A DNA stretch of 64,000 nucleotides from Pseudomonas sp. NFACC02 (lineage in GTDB: Bacteria > Pseudomonadota > Gammaproteobacteria > Pseudomonadales > Pseudomonadaceae). Each line of letters begins with the position of its first letter. The first letter of the stretch is position 1. The DNA is taken from assembly GCF_900110765.1 (NCBI RefSeq), contig NZ_FOEO01000011.1, positions 78,434 to 142,433 on the forward strand, read 5' to 3'. The position numbers and the translations under genes were made by a program. This document shows positions 8,764 through 17,697 of this stretch, in pieces. Under the pieces are notes generated by a model. It saw only the letters and a list, made by a program, of their open reading frames with translations, made no database searches and was not told the origin of the DNA.

Positions 8764-10001
8764 GGCTGTTCGCTCTCCAGTTGCACGTCCTGCAGCAGCA
8801 TGGCGAAGTCCTGCAACGTCTGTTCGTCGACCTCGCTGCCGTAGTTATCAAGCCAGGCGCGGCTGAACAATTCCTGCGGGCTGAGTTGATCCAGCTCGAT
8901 CAGGTCCTGATTGCCGTCTTCGTCGCGGGCGCCTTTGCCCGCGTATTCGGCGGCGATACGCACCAGACGCACAGCCTTGTTCTCCAGGGCCGCCTCGATC
9001 TGGTTGCGCAAATCAGGCTGAGGCTCGTCCAGGCGTACGCGGACTTCGAGCCAGGGCTGGCGGTCGACGTCGGCCAGCAGGTCGATGTCCGGCAGGTCCT
9101 TGAGTTGCAGCAGCAGTTCGGCCAGCGGTGCCGGGCCGATCCGTTGCAGGTTGACCGCGCGGGGGATCAGCAGCGGTTTGACGCTGGCGAGCGTCTCGCC
9201 CTCGCATTCGATTTCGAGGATCTGGTGCTGATAGCCAATTTCCGAGAACGACAACGGGATCGGCGATCCGCTGTAACGGATGCGGTCTTCGCCATTGACC
9301 CGTTGTGGCTTGTGCAGGTGGCCAAGGGCGACGTAGGTGATGCTCTCGCCAAACAAGCTCGCGGGCAGGGCTTCGGCGTTGCCGATGATCAGGCTGCGCT
9401 CGGAGTCTTCCGAGACCGAACCGCCCGCCATGTGGGCATGGCTGATGGCGATCAGCGCCTGACCTTTTTTGCGTTTCAGGTTCGCGGCGGCAATCAGTCT
9501 CTCGTGTACCTGACCGATGCCGCGCAGGTAATTGTCACCCAGTGCCGGGCCGGTGACTTCAGCGGGACGCAGGAACGGCAGTGCCAGGCACCAGCCGAGC
9601 ACTTTGCCTTTGGCGTTGGTCAGGGGCAGCAACAGACGCTCGACATCCAGCACACCGTCATCCAGCCACAGCACACGGCCCAGCGCATGGGTGCGCAGGC
9701 GTCGCATCAGGGGCGCGGGCAGTTCGATCCGCGAGCCGGAGTCGTGGTTGCCGGCGATCATCACGATGGTCAGTTGCGGGTTCTGTTCGTGAGCGCTGAC
9801 GATGAAGTCGTACAGCCGCTCCTGGGATTTGACCGGCGGGTTGACGGTGTCGAAGATATCGCCGGCGATCAACAGGACATCGGGCTTGCGCTCGGCCAGA
9901 CGGGCCAGCAGCCAGGTCAGGAAACTGGCGTGTTCGAAGTCCCGTTCCTGGCCATGGAGGTTTTGGCCCAGGTGCCAGTCGGAGGTGTGGAACAGACGCA
10001 T
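8760..10001 (-). CDS. sbcD: SbcD, Mre11-type nuclease subunit of SbcCD
   Basis: A 413-residue calcineurin-like metallophosphoesterase, the exo/endonuclease partner of SbcC. Metal-binding motifs are intact: TSDWHLG (Asp8, His10), AGDIFD (Asp48), GNHDSGSR (about 83), ISHAHM and ALGHLHKPQ. The start MRLFHTSDWHL at 10001 matches family N-termini; the open frame runs back to 10040 but has no reason to be used. It is first gene of the sbcD-sbcC-GST operon, with a REP-type doublet directly upstream. Confidence 0.96.
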   Translation of the reverse strand: MRLFHTSDWHLGQNLHGQERDFEHASFLTWLLARLAERKPDVLLIAGDIFDTVNPPVKSQERLYDFIVSAHEQNPQLTIVMIAGNHDSGSRIELPAPLMRRLRTHALGRVLWLDDGVLDVERLLLPLTNAKGKVLGWCLALPFLRPAEVTGPALGDNYLRGIGQVHERLIAAANLKRKKGQALIAISHAHMAGGSVSEDSERSLIIGNAEALPASLFGESITYVALGHLHKPQRVNGEDRIRYSGSPIPLSFSEIGYQHQILEIECEGETLASVKPLLIPRAVNLQRIGPAPLAELLLQLKDLPDIDLLADVDRQPWLEVRVRLDEPQPDLRNQIEAALENKAVRLVRIAAEYAGKGARDEDGNQDLIELDQLSPQELFSRAWLDNYGSEVDEQTLQDFAMLLQDVQLESEQP

Positions 10002-10052
10002 GGGGGTACCTTGTGTTGAATGGGTTTCAGATGGCCGCAAGCCAACCCGACT

Positions 10053-10155
10053 GATCGTTCCTCACGCTCCGCGTGGGAATGCCGGGTCGGCCGCTGCGGC
10101 CAATGTGACGCGGAGCGTCACGGGTTGCGTTCCCACGCGGAGCATGGGAACGATC
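10053..10155. repeat. REP doublet, GATCGTTCCCACGC family
   Basis: Inverted arms: gatcgttcctcacgctccgc at the left and gagcatgggaacgatc at the right, with an inner GACGCGGAGCGTC palindrome. The same element recurs at 39782-39885 and as a single arm at 35068-35100. Confidence 0.8.
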
Positions 10156-10188
10156 GATGCGCGATAATTACGCATCGATCCAGAGAAG

Positions 10189-11871
10189 TTATTTCGGATA
10201 AAGCGGCGGCAGGCTGTCTGCGCCGTTCGGGTCCTGCGGTCGTTCGACCGCTGGCAATGCCTTGACGGCGCGCCACAAGTCCTCACCGAGCCACAGCTTA
10301 CCGGTCTCACTGTAAAGCGCACCGTTCAGGCCATCCAGGGCGTCGGACAACGGCACGAACCGCGCGGCCATGTCAGCGAGCGTTTCCGGTTGCTGCCGGG
10401 CCCAGGCATCCAGCGCCTGCCGGGTCGCGTGCGGGTCATTGGCCAGACTGGCACGTTTCAGGTCGTCAAGCACGGTACGTGGGCTGGGGCCGGCTTGTGC
10501 GACGCGGGTCAGCGCCGGTTGCCAACGCGCCCGCCACCACAGGCCGAAGCCCAGCAGCGTGGTAAAACTCAACAGCACCGTGCTCAGTTGCCACGGCCAC
10601 ACGGGCGGTCCGATCACCGTTACACCGGTGTTTTCACTGACCGGCATGTCCACCGCCAGCGCCGGGTTGATGCTCACCTGCAACGTGCGAGCGGGCAGGG
10701 CGCTGTGCTCCAGATGGTCTTCCTGAGTGTTCCACCAGACCACATCGACCGCCGGAATATCGATGGCGCCAGGCCGGTTGGGGACCAGTGCCTCGCGCTC
10801 TTCGCGCACGCCGACCAGTCCCCGTTCGCTCGCCTGATTGCTCAGTTGCGGCTGATCCGGGTAGCGGCGCAGGGCGCTCACGTCGGTGGCTGGCAAGGGG
10901 GGCAGTTGTGCGCTGGACAACCCTTCAGCCTTGATCACCATCGTGCGGGTCAAGGAATCACCGATCTGACTGTGAGCAGGATCCGGGCTCCAGTTCTCGC
11001 TGAGGCTGATGCTGCGCGCGGGCAACCACGGTGTGTTGGCCGGGTAATGTTCGGGTTGTGGCTTGACCTTCAGCACCAAAGGGTCGGACGTCACGCGCAT
11101 CAGCTTGCCCGGCTTCGGACTGGTGGCCATCGCCGGCTGGCTGGTTGCAGCCGCCTGGGTATCAGGGATGTCCTGCACCATCGTGGCGCTGAACTCCTGG
11201 GCCGGAATCGTCAGTTCACCGCTGTGCTGCGGGTACAGCGCGTAACGCATTTCGATGACGCCGTGGCGAATGCCATTGATCTGCTTCTCGTACGTGCGTG
11301 TGTCGCCAAGCTTCTCAATGCGCGCGTCCGGGACCTGCAACGGGGTCAGGTTGCTGTCATCGAACAGCGACACCGAGTGATAGACGCGCACCGTGAGCAC
11401 GGCCTGCGCCTGCACGTAAACGGTGTCTTGGTCCAGGCTGGCCTCCATGAACACCGGCGCCAGCTTCTGTTCCTGAGCCTGACCCGACGGTTCGACCTCC
11501 ACCACCTGCAAGGCGATGGGCTGGCTGACCAGCGCCCCCAGTTTCAGCGAGGGAATGTCGATCGAGCCGCTGTGCCGGGGCAGCAACGTAATCAGCCAAC
11601 GGGTGGTCGCATGAACGTTGCCTTCGAGGGTGGTCAGGCTGTTGAGCTGGCGGGTGTCGCGCACCTCGAAATCGGCATCCAGCGCGCTCATGTCAGGCTT
11701 GCCGAACAGCGTCGCATCGTCGGATTCGAGGGTCAGTTCAACCGTTTCGCCGGTGTTGACGCGTGTGCGGTCGACGCTGGCCTGCAACGTTGCAGCAGGG
11801 GTGTCAGCCTGTGCCGCGAGCGCGAACAGGCACAACAACCAGGCGATTATCACTGTGTGCACACGACTCAT
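10189..11871 (-). CDS. batD: BatD-family protein
   Basis: A 560-residue periplasm-facing, membrane-anchored protein of the Bacteroides-aerotolerance (Bat) type. It has a signal peptide (MSRVHTVIIAWLLCLFALAAQA), Ig-like beta-rich modules across about residues 25-420 ('ASVDRTRVNTGETVELTL', 'LPRHSGSIDIPSLKLG'), one membrane segment near 440-460 (WPWQLSTVLLSFTTLLGFGLWW) and a helical cytoplasmic tail. The ATG overlaps the preceding stop by 4 nt (ATGA). The open frame extends to 11958, but ATG 11871 starts the signal peptide. The role of Bat proteins is still unclear; they are thought to serve envelope stress or chaperone functions with MoxR ATPases. Confidence 0.85.
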   Translation of the reverse strand: MSRVHTVIIAWLLCLFALAAQADTPAATLQASVDRTRVNTGETVELTLESDDATLFGKPDMSALDADFEVRDTRQLNSLTTLEGNVHATTRWLITLLPRHSGSIDIPSLKLGALVSQPIALQVVEVEPSGQAQEQKLAPVFMEASLDQDTVYVQAQAVLTVRVYHSVSLFDDSNLTPLQVPDARIEKLGDTRTYEKQINGIRHGVIEMRYALYPQHSGELTIPAQEFSATMVQDIPDTQAAATSQPAMATSPKPGKLMRVTSDPLVLKVKPQPEHYPANTPWLPARSISLSENWSPDPAHSQIGDSLTRTMVIKAEGLSSAQLPPLPATDVSALRRYPDQPQLSNQASERGLVGVREEREALVPNRPGAIDIPAVDVVWWNTQEDHLEHSALPARTLQVSINPALAVDMPVSENTGVTVIGPPVWPWQLSTVLLSFTTLLGFGLWWRARWQPALTRVAQAGPSPRTVLDDLKRASLANDPHATRQALDAWARQQPETLADMAARFVPLSDALDGLNGALYSETGKLWLGEDLWRAVKALPAVERPQDPNGADSLPPLYPK

Positions 11872-13601
11872 CGGGCTTTGTCCTGATGCTGCTGTTGTTC
11901 GTACCAGAATTTGCGTCGCAGCAGCTCGCCGGGTTCGTCGGGGATCTGTCGCAGCCATTGTTCCAGCGCCTGGCGCTGTTCGCCGTTGAGGTGACTGTCG
12001 GCCGGACGACCGGGCGCCCGGGTAGGCTCGTCGTCATCCGGCATCGCGTCGGCGTTGCCGGTGCCGCCGGACAGGTTCGGCGTGCCGCGGGTGTCGTGGT
12101 CATCGTCCGCGTTCTGAACCGGCGCCTGGGGATTCGTTTGCTGTGGCTCTGCGCTGCCCGAGCGTTGCGTGTTGGCGGCGTCATCGCCTTCCGTTTTACC
12201 TTCACTGGCGTCTTCAACGGCCGCCTGCCTGTTCTGTTCCTGCATCTGTTCCACCAGTGCCTTGTTCGCGGCAGCGGCGGGAAAATCCGGCTGACGTTCG
12301 AGTGCCTGTTCGTAGGCGTCGATGGCTGCGGCCAGTTCGCCGCTTTTGGCCAGCGCATTGCCGCGATTGTAATGGTCGGCGGCGCTGTTGCCTTGGGCAA
12401 AACGCTGAGCGGCACCGGCATAGTCGCCTGCTTCGTACAGCGCGATGCCTTGCCATTGAACGTCTTCGAAGTGCCGCGCGGCTTCGGCGGGGCGATGGCG
12501 TTGCAGCAGGTGCTGTCCCTGTTGGTCGGGACGCAGAAACAGGTCTTTGAGCTCGAAGGCATAGCTGTGCTGTGGAACCAGCATCAACAATGGCAAACAG
12601 AGGACCCACCCGCGTCGACCGGCACAGGCAGCCAGCAACAGCAGGGGCAGTAACAGCCAGTAACCCTGATCGGCCCAACTGTCCAGCTGCACGGTCTGGC
12701 CCTGGCTGCGCAAGTTTTCCGGGCCATCGAGCAACCCGAGTTCGCGCAAGTCGTCATCCTCCAGCCTCAGCGGGGTGTAATGACCCCCGAGCTCTTCAGC
12801 GAAGTCCTTGAGGCTGTTGCCATCCAGGCGCGGCACCAGAATGCCGCCCTGCGCGTCCTTGAGGAATCCGCCTTTCTCCTGCGCAACCGGCGCACCTTCG
12901 GCGGTGCCGACACCGAGCATCAGCAGTTGTGGCGCATGGCCGGTCATGACCGAGCGGATGCCCTGGCGCTCGGCGTCGTTCAGCGACGAGCCGATCCACA
13001 GCAGGCGTCCCACGCCCAGATCGCCTTGTTTGAGCAGGGCGAGGGCCTTGATTACCGCCAGGTCGGCGCGCTGACCGGCTTCGGGCATGATCGAGGGCTT
13101 GATGGCGTCCAGCAGGTTCTTGCTGGTGGACAGGTCATCGGACAGCGGCACAAGAGTGTGCGCGCTACCGGCGTAGACGATGATCGCCGTCTGCGCGTCG
13201 CTGCGCGCCTGCAACAGGTCCAGCAATTTGCGCCGCGCCTGCTCCAGGCGTGTGGGCGGGCTGTCGGCGGCGAGCATTTCCGGGGTCAACTCCAGCAGCA
13301 CCACCAGCGGGTCCACGGGCCTTTGGCTGGTCTGCTCGACCCGTTGCCAACTCGGTCCCAGCAGTGCCAGCAATGCCAGCAGCCAACCGAAACCCAGAGC
13401 GATCCACGGCAATTTGCTCTCGCGACCGCTGCCCCCACTGAGCAACGTCGAGTGGAACGCGCCGGGCAGAATCATCTGCCAGCGACCGACTCGTTTCTGC
13501 CGGTTCCACAGCCGCCACAGCAGCCAGCCGAGCAACGGCAAGAGCGCCAGCCACCCGAGTCGCAGCCAGTGCGGCCACAGCGCGAAAAGAGAGGCGATCA
13601 T
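11868..13601 (-). CDS. BatB/BatC fusion: VWA domain plus TPR protein
   Basis: A 577-residue membrane protein joining a von Willebrand A domain (about 80-290), flanked by membrane spans near 10-25, 55-75 and 310-335, to a TPR region (about 370-450; 'HYNRGNALAKSGELAAAIDAY') and a low-complexity Gln/Asp/Thr-rich tail. The metal-binding DxSxS site is replaced by ELTPE ('VVLLELTPEMLA'), and the later Thr and Asp ligands are also not evident ('LLWIGSSLND'), so this VWA domain probably does not bind metal. ATG 13601 is favoured; it overlaps the batA stop by 4 nt. Confidence 0.85.
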   Translation of the reverse strand: MIASLFALWPHWLRLGWLALLPLLGWLLWRLWNRQKRVGRWQMILPGAFHSTLLSGGSGRESKLPWIALGFGWLLALLALLGPSWQRVEQTSQRPVDPLVVLLELTPEMLAADSPPTRLEQARRKLLDLLQARSDAQTAIIVYAGSAHTLVPLSDDLSTSKNLLDAIKPSIMPEAGQRADLAVIKALALLKQGDLGVGRLLWIGSSLNDAERQGIRSVMTGHAPQLLMLGVGTAEGAPVAQEKGGFLKDAQGGILVPRLDGNSLKDFAEELGGHYTPLRLEDDDLRELGLLDGPENLRSQGQTVQLDSWADQGYWLLLPLLLLAACAGRRGWVLCLPLLMLVPQHSYAFELKDLFLRPDQQGQHLLQRHRPAEAARHFEDVQWQGIALYEAGDYAGAAQRFAQGNSAADHYNRGNALAKSGELAAAIDAYEQALERQPDFPAAAANKALVEQMQEQNRQAAVEDASEGKTEGDDAANTQRSGSAEPQQTNPQAPVQNADDDHDTRGTPNLSGGTGNADAMPDDDEPTRAPGRPADSHLNGEQRQALEQWLRQIPDEPGELLRRKFWYEQQQHQDKAR

Positions 13602-14665
13602 CGGTGCCTCCTTAAGCGCTTGAAGCGTTGCCGCCATTGCGGACCCTGATGCAAGACCGGCTGACGGGCGAGGAAGCGGTACACCGGGTTCTGCGGCCAG
13701 CGTTCGTGAATCACCAGCACAATGCTCAGCAGCAGTGCCATTGCCAGTGGCCAGTGATAGAGGGGGACGGCGGGACGGGCCTGAGTCGGTTGTTGGGCGA
13801 CGGGTTCGAGGGTGTCGAGGGCCTTGCCGATCTTTGCCAGTTGGGCACCGTCTCGGGCGCGGAAATATTGCCCACCGGTGATCTCGGCGATTTCGCGCAG
13901 GGCGGGCTCGTCCAGGTCGAGGCTGGGATTCAGCCCGAGAATCGTGGTCGCGCCCTTGTCGGGGTCGGCCCCGATGCCGATCGGATAAATCTTCACGCCT
14001 TCTCCCGCCGCGAGGCGCGCCGCTGTCGCAGGATCGATCTGACCGGCATTGTTGGCGCCGTCGGTTACCAGAATCAGCACGCGGCTCTGCGCGGGACGTG
14101 AGCGCAGGCGTTTCAGCGCCAGACCAATGGCATCGCCGATGGCCGTGTTTTTACCGGCGATGCCGATGCGTGCCTCGTCCAGCCAGACGCGCACGGTTTT
14201 GCGGTCAAAGGTCAGCGGTGCTTGCAGATACGCTTGGCTGCCAAACAGGATCAGCCCGACGCGATCCCCCTGACGGTGTTCGAGGAAATCACCGAGCAAT
14301 TGCTTGACCAGCGTCAGGCGGCTGACTTCATCGTTCTGCCAGACCATGTCCGGGTAATCCATCGATCCCGACACGTCGACCGCCACCAGCAGGTCGCGCC
14401 CGCTGGCGGCCACCGGCAACGGATCGCCCAGCCATTGCGGGCGCGCTGCCGCTACCAGCAGCAACAGCCACAGGGTGACGAAGGGCAGTTGCCGGCGCCA
14501 CCCGGGCAGATGCGCGCGGGCACGACGGCCAGCCAGGCCTTCCAGTTCGCTGAGAAAACTCACCTTGAGCGCGGCCTCGCCGCTGTCGGCCACCGGCAGC
14601 ATGAACCTCAGCAGCCAGGGCAGGGGCAGCAAGGCGAATACCCACGGCCAGGCGAACTCAAACAT
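13598..14665 (-). CDS. batA: BatA-type VWA domain membrane protein
   Basis: A 355-residue protein with membrane segments at the N-terminus (about 5-25 and 60-75) and near 310-325, and a VWA domain between. The MIDAS is intact: VDVSGSMDYPDM, then 'GKNTAIGDAIG' and 'LVTDGANNAG', in contrast to its downstream partner. By analogy it forms a heteromeric complex with the other VWA/TPR protein, acted on by the MoxR ATPase. The start overlaps the end of the DUF4381 gene by 8 nt. Confidence 0.88.
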   Translation of the reverse strand: MFEFAWPWVFALLPLPWLLRFMLPVADSGEAALKVSFLSELEGLAGRRARAHLPGWRRQLPFVTLWLLLLVAAARPQWLGDPLPVAASGRDLLVAVDVSGSMDYPDMVWQNDEVSRLTLVKQLLGDFLEHRQGDRVGLILFGSQAYLQAPLTFDRKTVRVWLDEARIGIAGKNTAIGDAIGLALKRLRSRPAQSRVLILVTDGANNAGQIDPATAARLAAGEGVKIYPIGIGADPDKGATTILGLNPSLDLDEPALREIAEITGGQYFRARDGAQLAKIGKALDTLEPVAQQPTQARPAVPLYHWPLAMALLLSIVLVIHERWPQNPVYRFLARQPVLHQGPQWRQRFKRLRRHR

Positions 14666-15152
14666 GTTTGCGAATCCAGGTTTCGACGGACTGGGTCAGG
14701 CCATTGATGGCCTTGTCGTCGAGCTTGCACTCAGGCTTATAGGCGCCTTCGACCAGAATCATCCACCGTGTCAGGCCCGCCGCAGGGCAGCGATTGTCGA
14801 GGAATGCCAGCCATTTACGGCCGTTGAGCGTGTGGCTCTGGCTGTAGGGGTAGTCGTTGCGGCACAGGCGTTTGAGCAAGCCATTGATCTGCTGCAACCA
14901 GGCGCCGGCAGGGGCACCGTCATAAGGTTTGGGCAACTGCGCGAGTTCGATCAATGCGGCCTGGCGCAGTGGGTCAAGGGGCTGCTCGCCTGCCTCGTCA
15001 GCCGCCTTTTTCGGCAAGAAAACCCGCGCCCGCCACAGGCCGTAACCCAACAGCGGGATCAGTGCCAGCAGCAACCACCAGCCGGGCGCGGGTGGCCAAA
15101 GACTCACCGGCTCGGGAAGCATCATCGGCTGCAACTGATCCAGCAGGCTCAT
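14658..15152 (-). CDS. DUF4381 membrane protein of the moxR/bat operon
   Basis: A 164-residue protein with one membrane span (about 25-45, GWWLLLALIPLLGYGLWRAR) and a helical cytoplasmic domain containing 'LKRLCRNDYPY' and 'GRKWLAFLD'. These are features I associate with DUF4381, a family found almost only between DUF58 and bat genes. The start overlaps the DUF58 stop by 4 nt. Its biochemical role is unknown. Confidence 0.85.
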   Translation of the reverse strand: MSLLDQLQPMMLPEPVSLWPPAPGWWLLLALIPLLGYGLWRARVFLPKKAADEAGEQPLDPLRQAALIELAQLPKPYDGAPAGAWLQQINGLLKRLCRNDYPYSQSHTLNGRKWLAFLDNRCPAAGLTRWMILVEGAYKPECKLDDKAINGLTQSVETWIRKHV

Positions 15153-16093
15153 TTTGGTTTAACCGGTTGCTGGGCGTTCAAGTAGTCGCGCAGTTGCTCC
15201 ACCATCTCGTGCTGTGTACTCAGCGGAATCATCAGCACGCGCAGCTTCTTGGCCAGCAACGCCCAGCGTGCCTGCCGTGTTTCACCCTGTGCCCGGTAGG
15301 TCTGACGCAAGTCGGGGTTGAGGGTGTCGAGCTCAAGCTGCGCCCCTTTCTCGGCGAACCTCAATAGTCCGGCGGCGGGCAGCGCGTGATCCAGCGGGTC
15401 GGACAGGGGCAGCAGCAACAGGTCGCAGTGCCGCGAAAGCAATGTCAGTTGTTGTTCGGCCGAGTCCGACAGCGCGCGCTCGTCGCACAGGATGAACACC
15501 AGGCTGCCTGGCCGCAGGACTTCGCGAGCGCGCCGCAAGGCGACACCAAAGGTGTCCCGGTCCGCCGCAGCCTCGGTGTGCAGCGACTGATTGACCCGCA
15601 CCAGCCGGTTGAGCAACTGCAGCAGACTTTGCTTGCTGCGTCGCGGCTTGATTTCATAGTGTTCGTTGTCGCCGAACACCAGCCCGCCGACACGGTCGTT
15701 GTGGCCCAGTGCCGCCCAGCCGATCAAGGCGGCAGCCTGCGCCGCGAGCACCGATTTGAACATCAGGCCCGTGCCGAAAAACAGGCGGCGGCTCTGTTCG
15801 ACCATGAGGAAAATCGGCCGCTCACGCTCCTCGTGGAACAGTTTGGTGTGCGGCTCCTGAGTGCGGGCGGTCACGCGCCAGTCGATGGTGCGCACGTCGT
15901 CACCGGCTTGATAAACGCGGACCTGATCGAAGTCGACACCGCGCCCGCGCAGCTTGGAGTGGTGCAGGCCGATCAGCGGGCTGCGTCGGCCGGGTGACGA
16001 AAACAGCTGCACTTCCCGCACGCGATGCCGCATCTCGATCAGCTCGGCAAGGCTGATGCGGATGCCCGGTTGGGAAATCAGGTAGGGTTGCAT
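15149..16093 (-). CDS. DUF58 domain protein
   Basis: A 314-residue soluble protein with the DUF58 signature 'VRTIDWRVTARTQEPHTKLF' near residue 75 and a degenerate VWA-like C-terminal half ('LVFILCDERAL'). DUF58 proteins accompany MoxR ATPases and are thought to be their adaptors or clients. The chosen ATG (MQPYLISQPG) lies 4 nt after the moxR stop; an upstream in-frame start at 16111 would overlap moxR. Confidence 0.9.
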   Translation of the reverse strand: MQPYLISQPGIRISLAELIEMRHRVREVQLFSSPGRRSPLIGLHHSKLRGRGVDFDQVRVYQAGDDVRTIDWRVTARTQEPHTKLFHEERERPIFLMVEQSRRLFFGTGLMFKSVLAAQAAALIGWAALGHNDRVGGLVFGDNEHYEIKPRRSKQSLLQLLNRLVRVNQSLHTEAAADRDTFGVALRRAREVLRPGSLVFILCDERALSDSAEQQLTLLSRHCDLLLLPLSDPLDHALPAAGLLRFAEKGAQLELDTLNPDLRQTYRAQGETRQARWALLAKKLRVLMIPLSTQHEMVEQLRDYLNAQQPVKPK

Positions 16094-16097
16094 GGGC

Positions 16098-17057
16098 TCA
16101 GGCGACGGCAACGACGTCGAGAATGCGCTGGATCACGCGGTCCTGATCAATGCCGGCGGCTTCGGCTTCGAACGACAGGATGATGCGATGACGCAGCACA
16201 TCGAAGACCATCGCCTGAATGTCCTCGGGGCTGACGAAGTCGCGGCCGGCCAGCCACGCGTGGGCGCGTGCGCAACGGTCCAGGGAAATCGATCCCCGGG
16301 GGCTGGCGCCGTAACCGATCCACTCGGCCAGTTCCGCGTCGAACTTGGCGGGGGTCCGGGTCGCCATGACCAGTTGCACCAGGTATTCCTCCACTGCGTC
16401 GGCCATGTACAAACCGAGGATTTCCTTGCGCGCGGCGAAAATCGCCTGCTGGGTCACACGCCGCTCCGGCTTGGTTTCACCGTTCAAGGCTTCGCCGCGG
16501 GCCTGTTGCAGAATCTTGCGTTCGACGTTGGCATCGGGGAAACCGATCTTGACGTGCATCAGAAAGCGGTCGAGTTGAGCTTCAGGCAGCGGATACGTGC
16601 CTTCCTGCTCGATCGGGTTCTGCGTGGCCATCACCAGAAACAATGGGGACAGGTCGTAGGTGCTACGCCCCACGCTGACCTGACGCTCAGCCATCGCTTC
16701 GAGCAAGGCCGACTGGACTTTGGCGGGTGCCCGGTTGATTTCGTCCGCCAGGACCAGGTTGTGGAAAATAGGACCCTGTTGAAAGACGAAGCTGCCGGTT
16801 TCCGGACGATAGATCTCCGTGCCGGTGATGTCGGCGGGCAGCAGGTCGGGCGTGAACTGGATGCGATGGAACTGGGCCTCGATGCCTTCGGCCAGCTCCT
16901 TGATGGCTTTGGTCTTGGCCAGGCCCGGCGCGCCTTCGACCAGCATGTGGCCGTCGGCAAGCAGCGCGATCAACAAGCGCTCGACCAGTTTCTCCTGCCC
17001 CAGAATCTGAGTGGAGAGAAAGGTTCGCAGCGCGATCAACGCTTCACGATGTTCCAT
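16098..17057 (-). CDS. moxR: MoxR-family AAA+ ATPase
   Basis: A 319-residue AAA+ chaperone-like ATPase. Walker A is GAPGLAKT (42-49), Walker B LADEINRAP (about 105-113), then sensor 1 'MATQNPIEQEGTYPLPEAQLDRF' and the C-terminal lid. It is first gene of a six-gene operon (moxR, DUF58, DUF4381, batA, batBC, batD) with overlaps or 4-nt gaps throughout. It probably remodels the downstream VWA proteins in the inner membrane. ATG 17057 (MEHREALIALR) fits family N-termini; the frame extends to 17093. Confidence 0.94.
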   Translation of the reverse strand: MEHREALIALRTFLSTQILGQEKLVERLLIALLADGHMLVEGAPGLAKTKAIKELAEGIEAQFHRIQFTPDLLPADITGTEIYRPETGSFVFQQGPIFHNLVLADEINRAPAKVQSALLEAMAERQVSVGRSTYDLSPLFLVMATQNPIEQEGTYPLPEAQLDRFLMHVKIGFPDANVERKILQQARGEALNGETKPERRVTQQAIFAARKEILGLYMADAVEEYLVQLVMATRTPAKFDAELAEWIGYGASPRGSISLDRCARAHAWLAGRDFVSPEDIQAMVFDVLRHRIILSFEAEAAGIDQDRVIQRILDVVAVA

Positions 17058-17243
17058 CGATGACGGTTCCTGGCAGGTTCGCAGCAGCGCCAAAAGGGCA
17101 CCGAAGCTGGGGGCGTTACTTTAATGCATCCGAGGGGGTGGCGACTAACCGGCCAAAGGGTTTTTTCAGCGTTTGGTGGCGTTCATGGGGTAAAAGTGAG
17201 AATTGTCTGACAGATTGCGAGCATTCCCGCTGTTACGTGGGAT

Positions 17244-17606
17244 TCATGGCGTGATCTCGCTGACGTATGTCCCCACCTCCTTGAGAATGATCTTCAGCGT
17301 TTCATCCAGATCCCTCAGCTCGTGGGGAGGCGTACTGTGGGCGATTTCGTAAACGGTGTCGCCGCCCAACGGTTTGGCGTCGTTGGCATCGATTTCCACG
17401 ACCAGCCGGGTCGCCGTTAACGTCACTTTCAGATTCGAATCGACGTGAATGGTGTCGTCGCGGAAGGTGATGTCGACCTCATCCTCATCCGGGAAGCGCG
17501 CCAGCAGGAACAGGTCGCCGTTCGTGGCATGGCAGCAGGCCAGCGCCATGTCATCTTCTTCTTCATCGCAAGGGTTGTGGATGAAGCTGTCAGTGATCAT
17601 CTTCAT
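17244..17606 (-). CDS. Small acidic hypothetical protein
   Basis: About 120 residues, starting MKMITDSFIHNP. It has an acidic patch DEEEDD near residue 18, a beta-rich middle ('LFLLARFPDEDEVDITFRDD') and the C-terminus 'LKEVGTYVSEITP'. No signal peptide or membrane span. The open frame extends back into the tandem repeat at 17698-17750; ATG 17606 avoids that. A second Met two codons later is an alternative start. No clear ribosome site and no family recognised. Confidence 0.6.
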   Translation of the reverse strand: MKMITDSFIHNPCDEEEDDMALACCHATNGDLFLLARFPDEDEVDITFRDDTIHVDSNLKVTLTATRLVVEIDANDAKPLGGDTVYEIAHSTPPHELRDLDETLKIILKEVGTYVSEITP

Positions 17607-17697
17607 GGGCGTGGGTCCAGTGGCTCGGTTCGGGGCAGGGGGAGATTTTGCCAGTCCTGAACAATTTTTGCTGCACATCACGCTATTACCCGTGTAG

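Noticed and set aside
6673..8844. 723-codon open frame on the + strand across sbcC
   Set aside because: It lies wholly antisense to a gene with all Rad50-type motifs. GC-rich third positions keep the opposite strand open. No ribosome site or recognisable domain.
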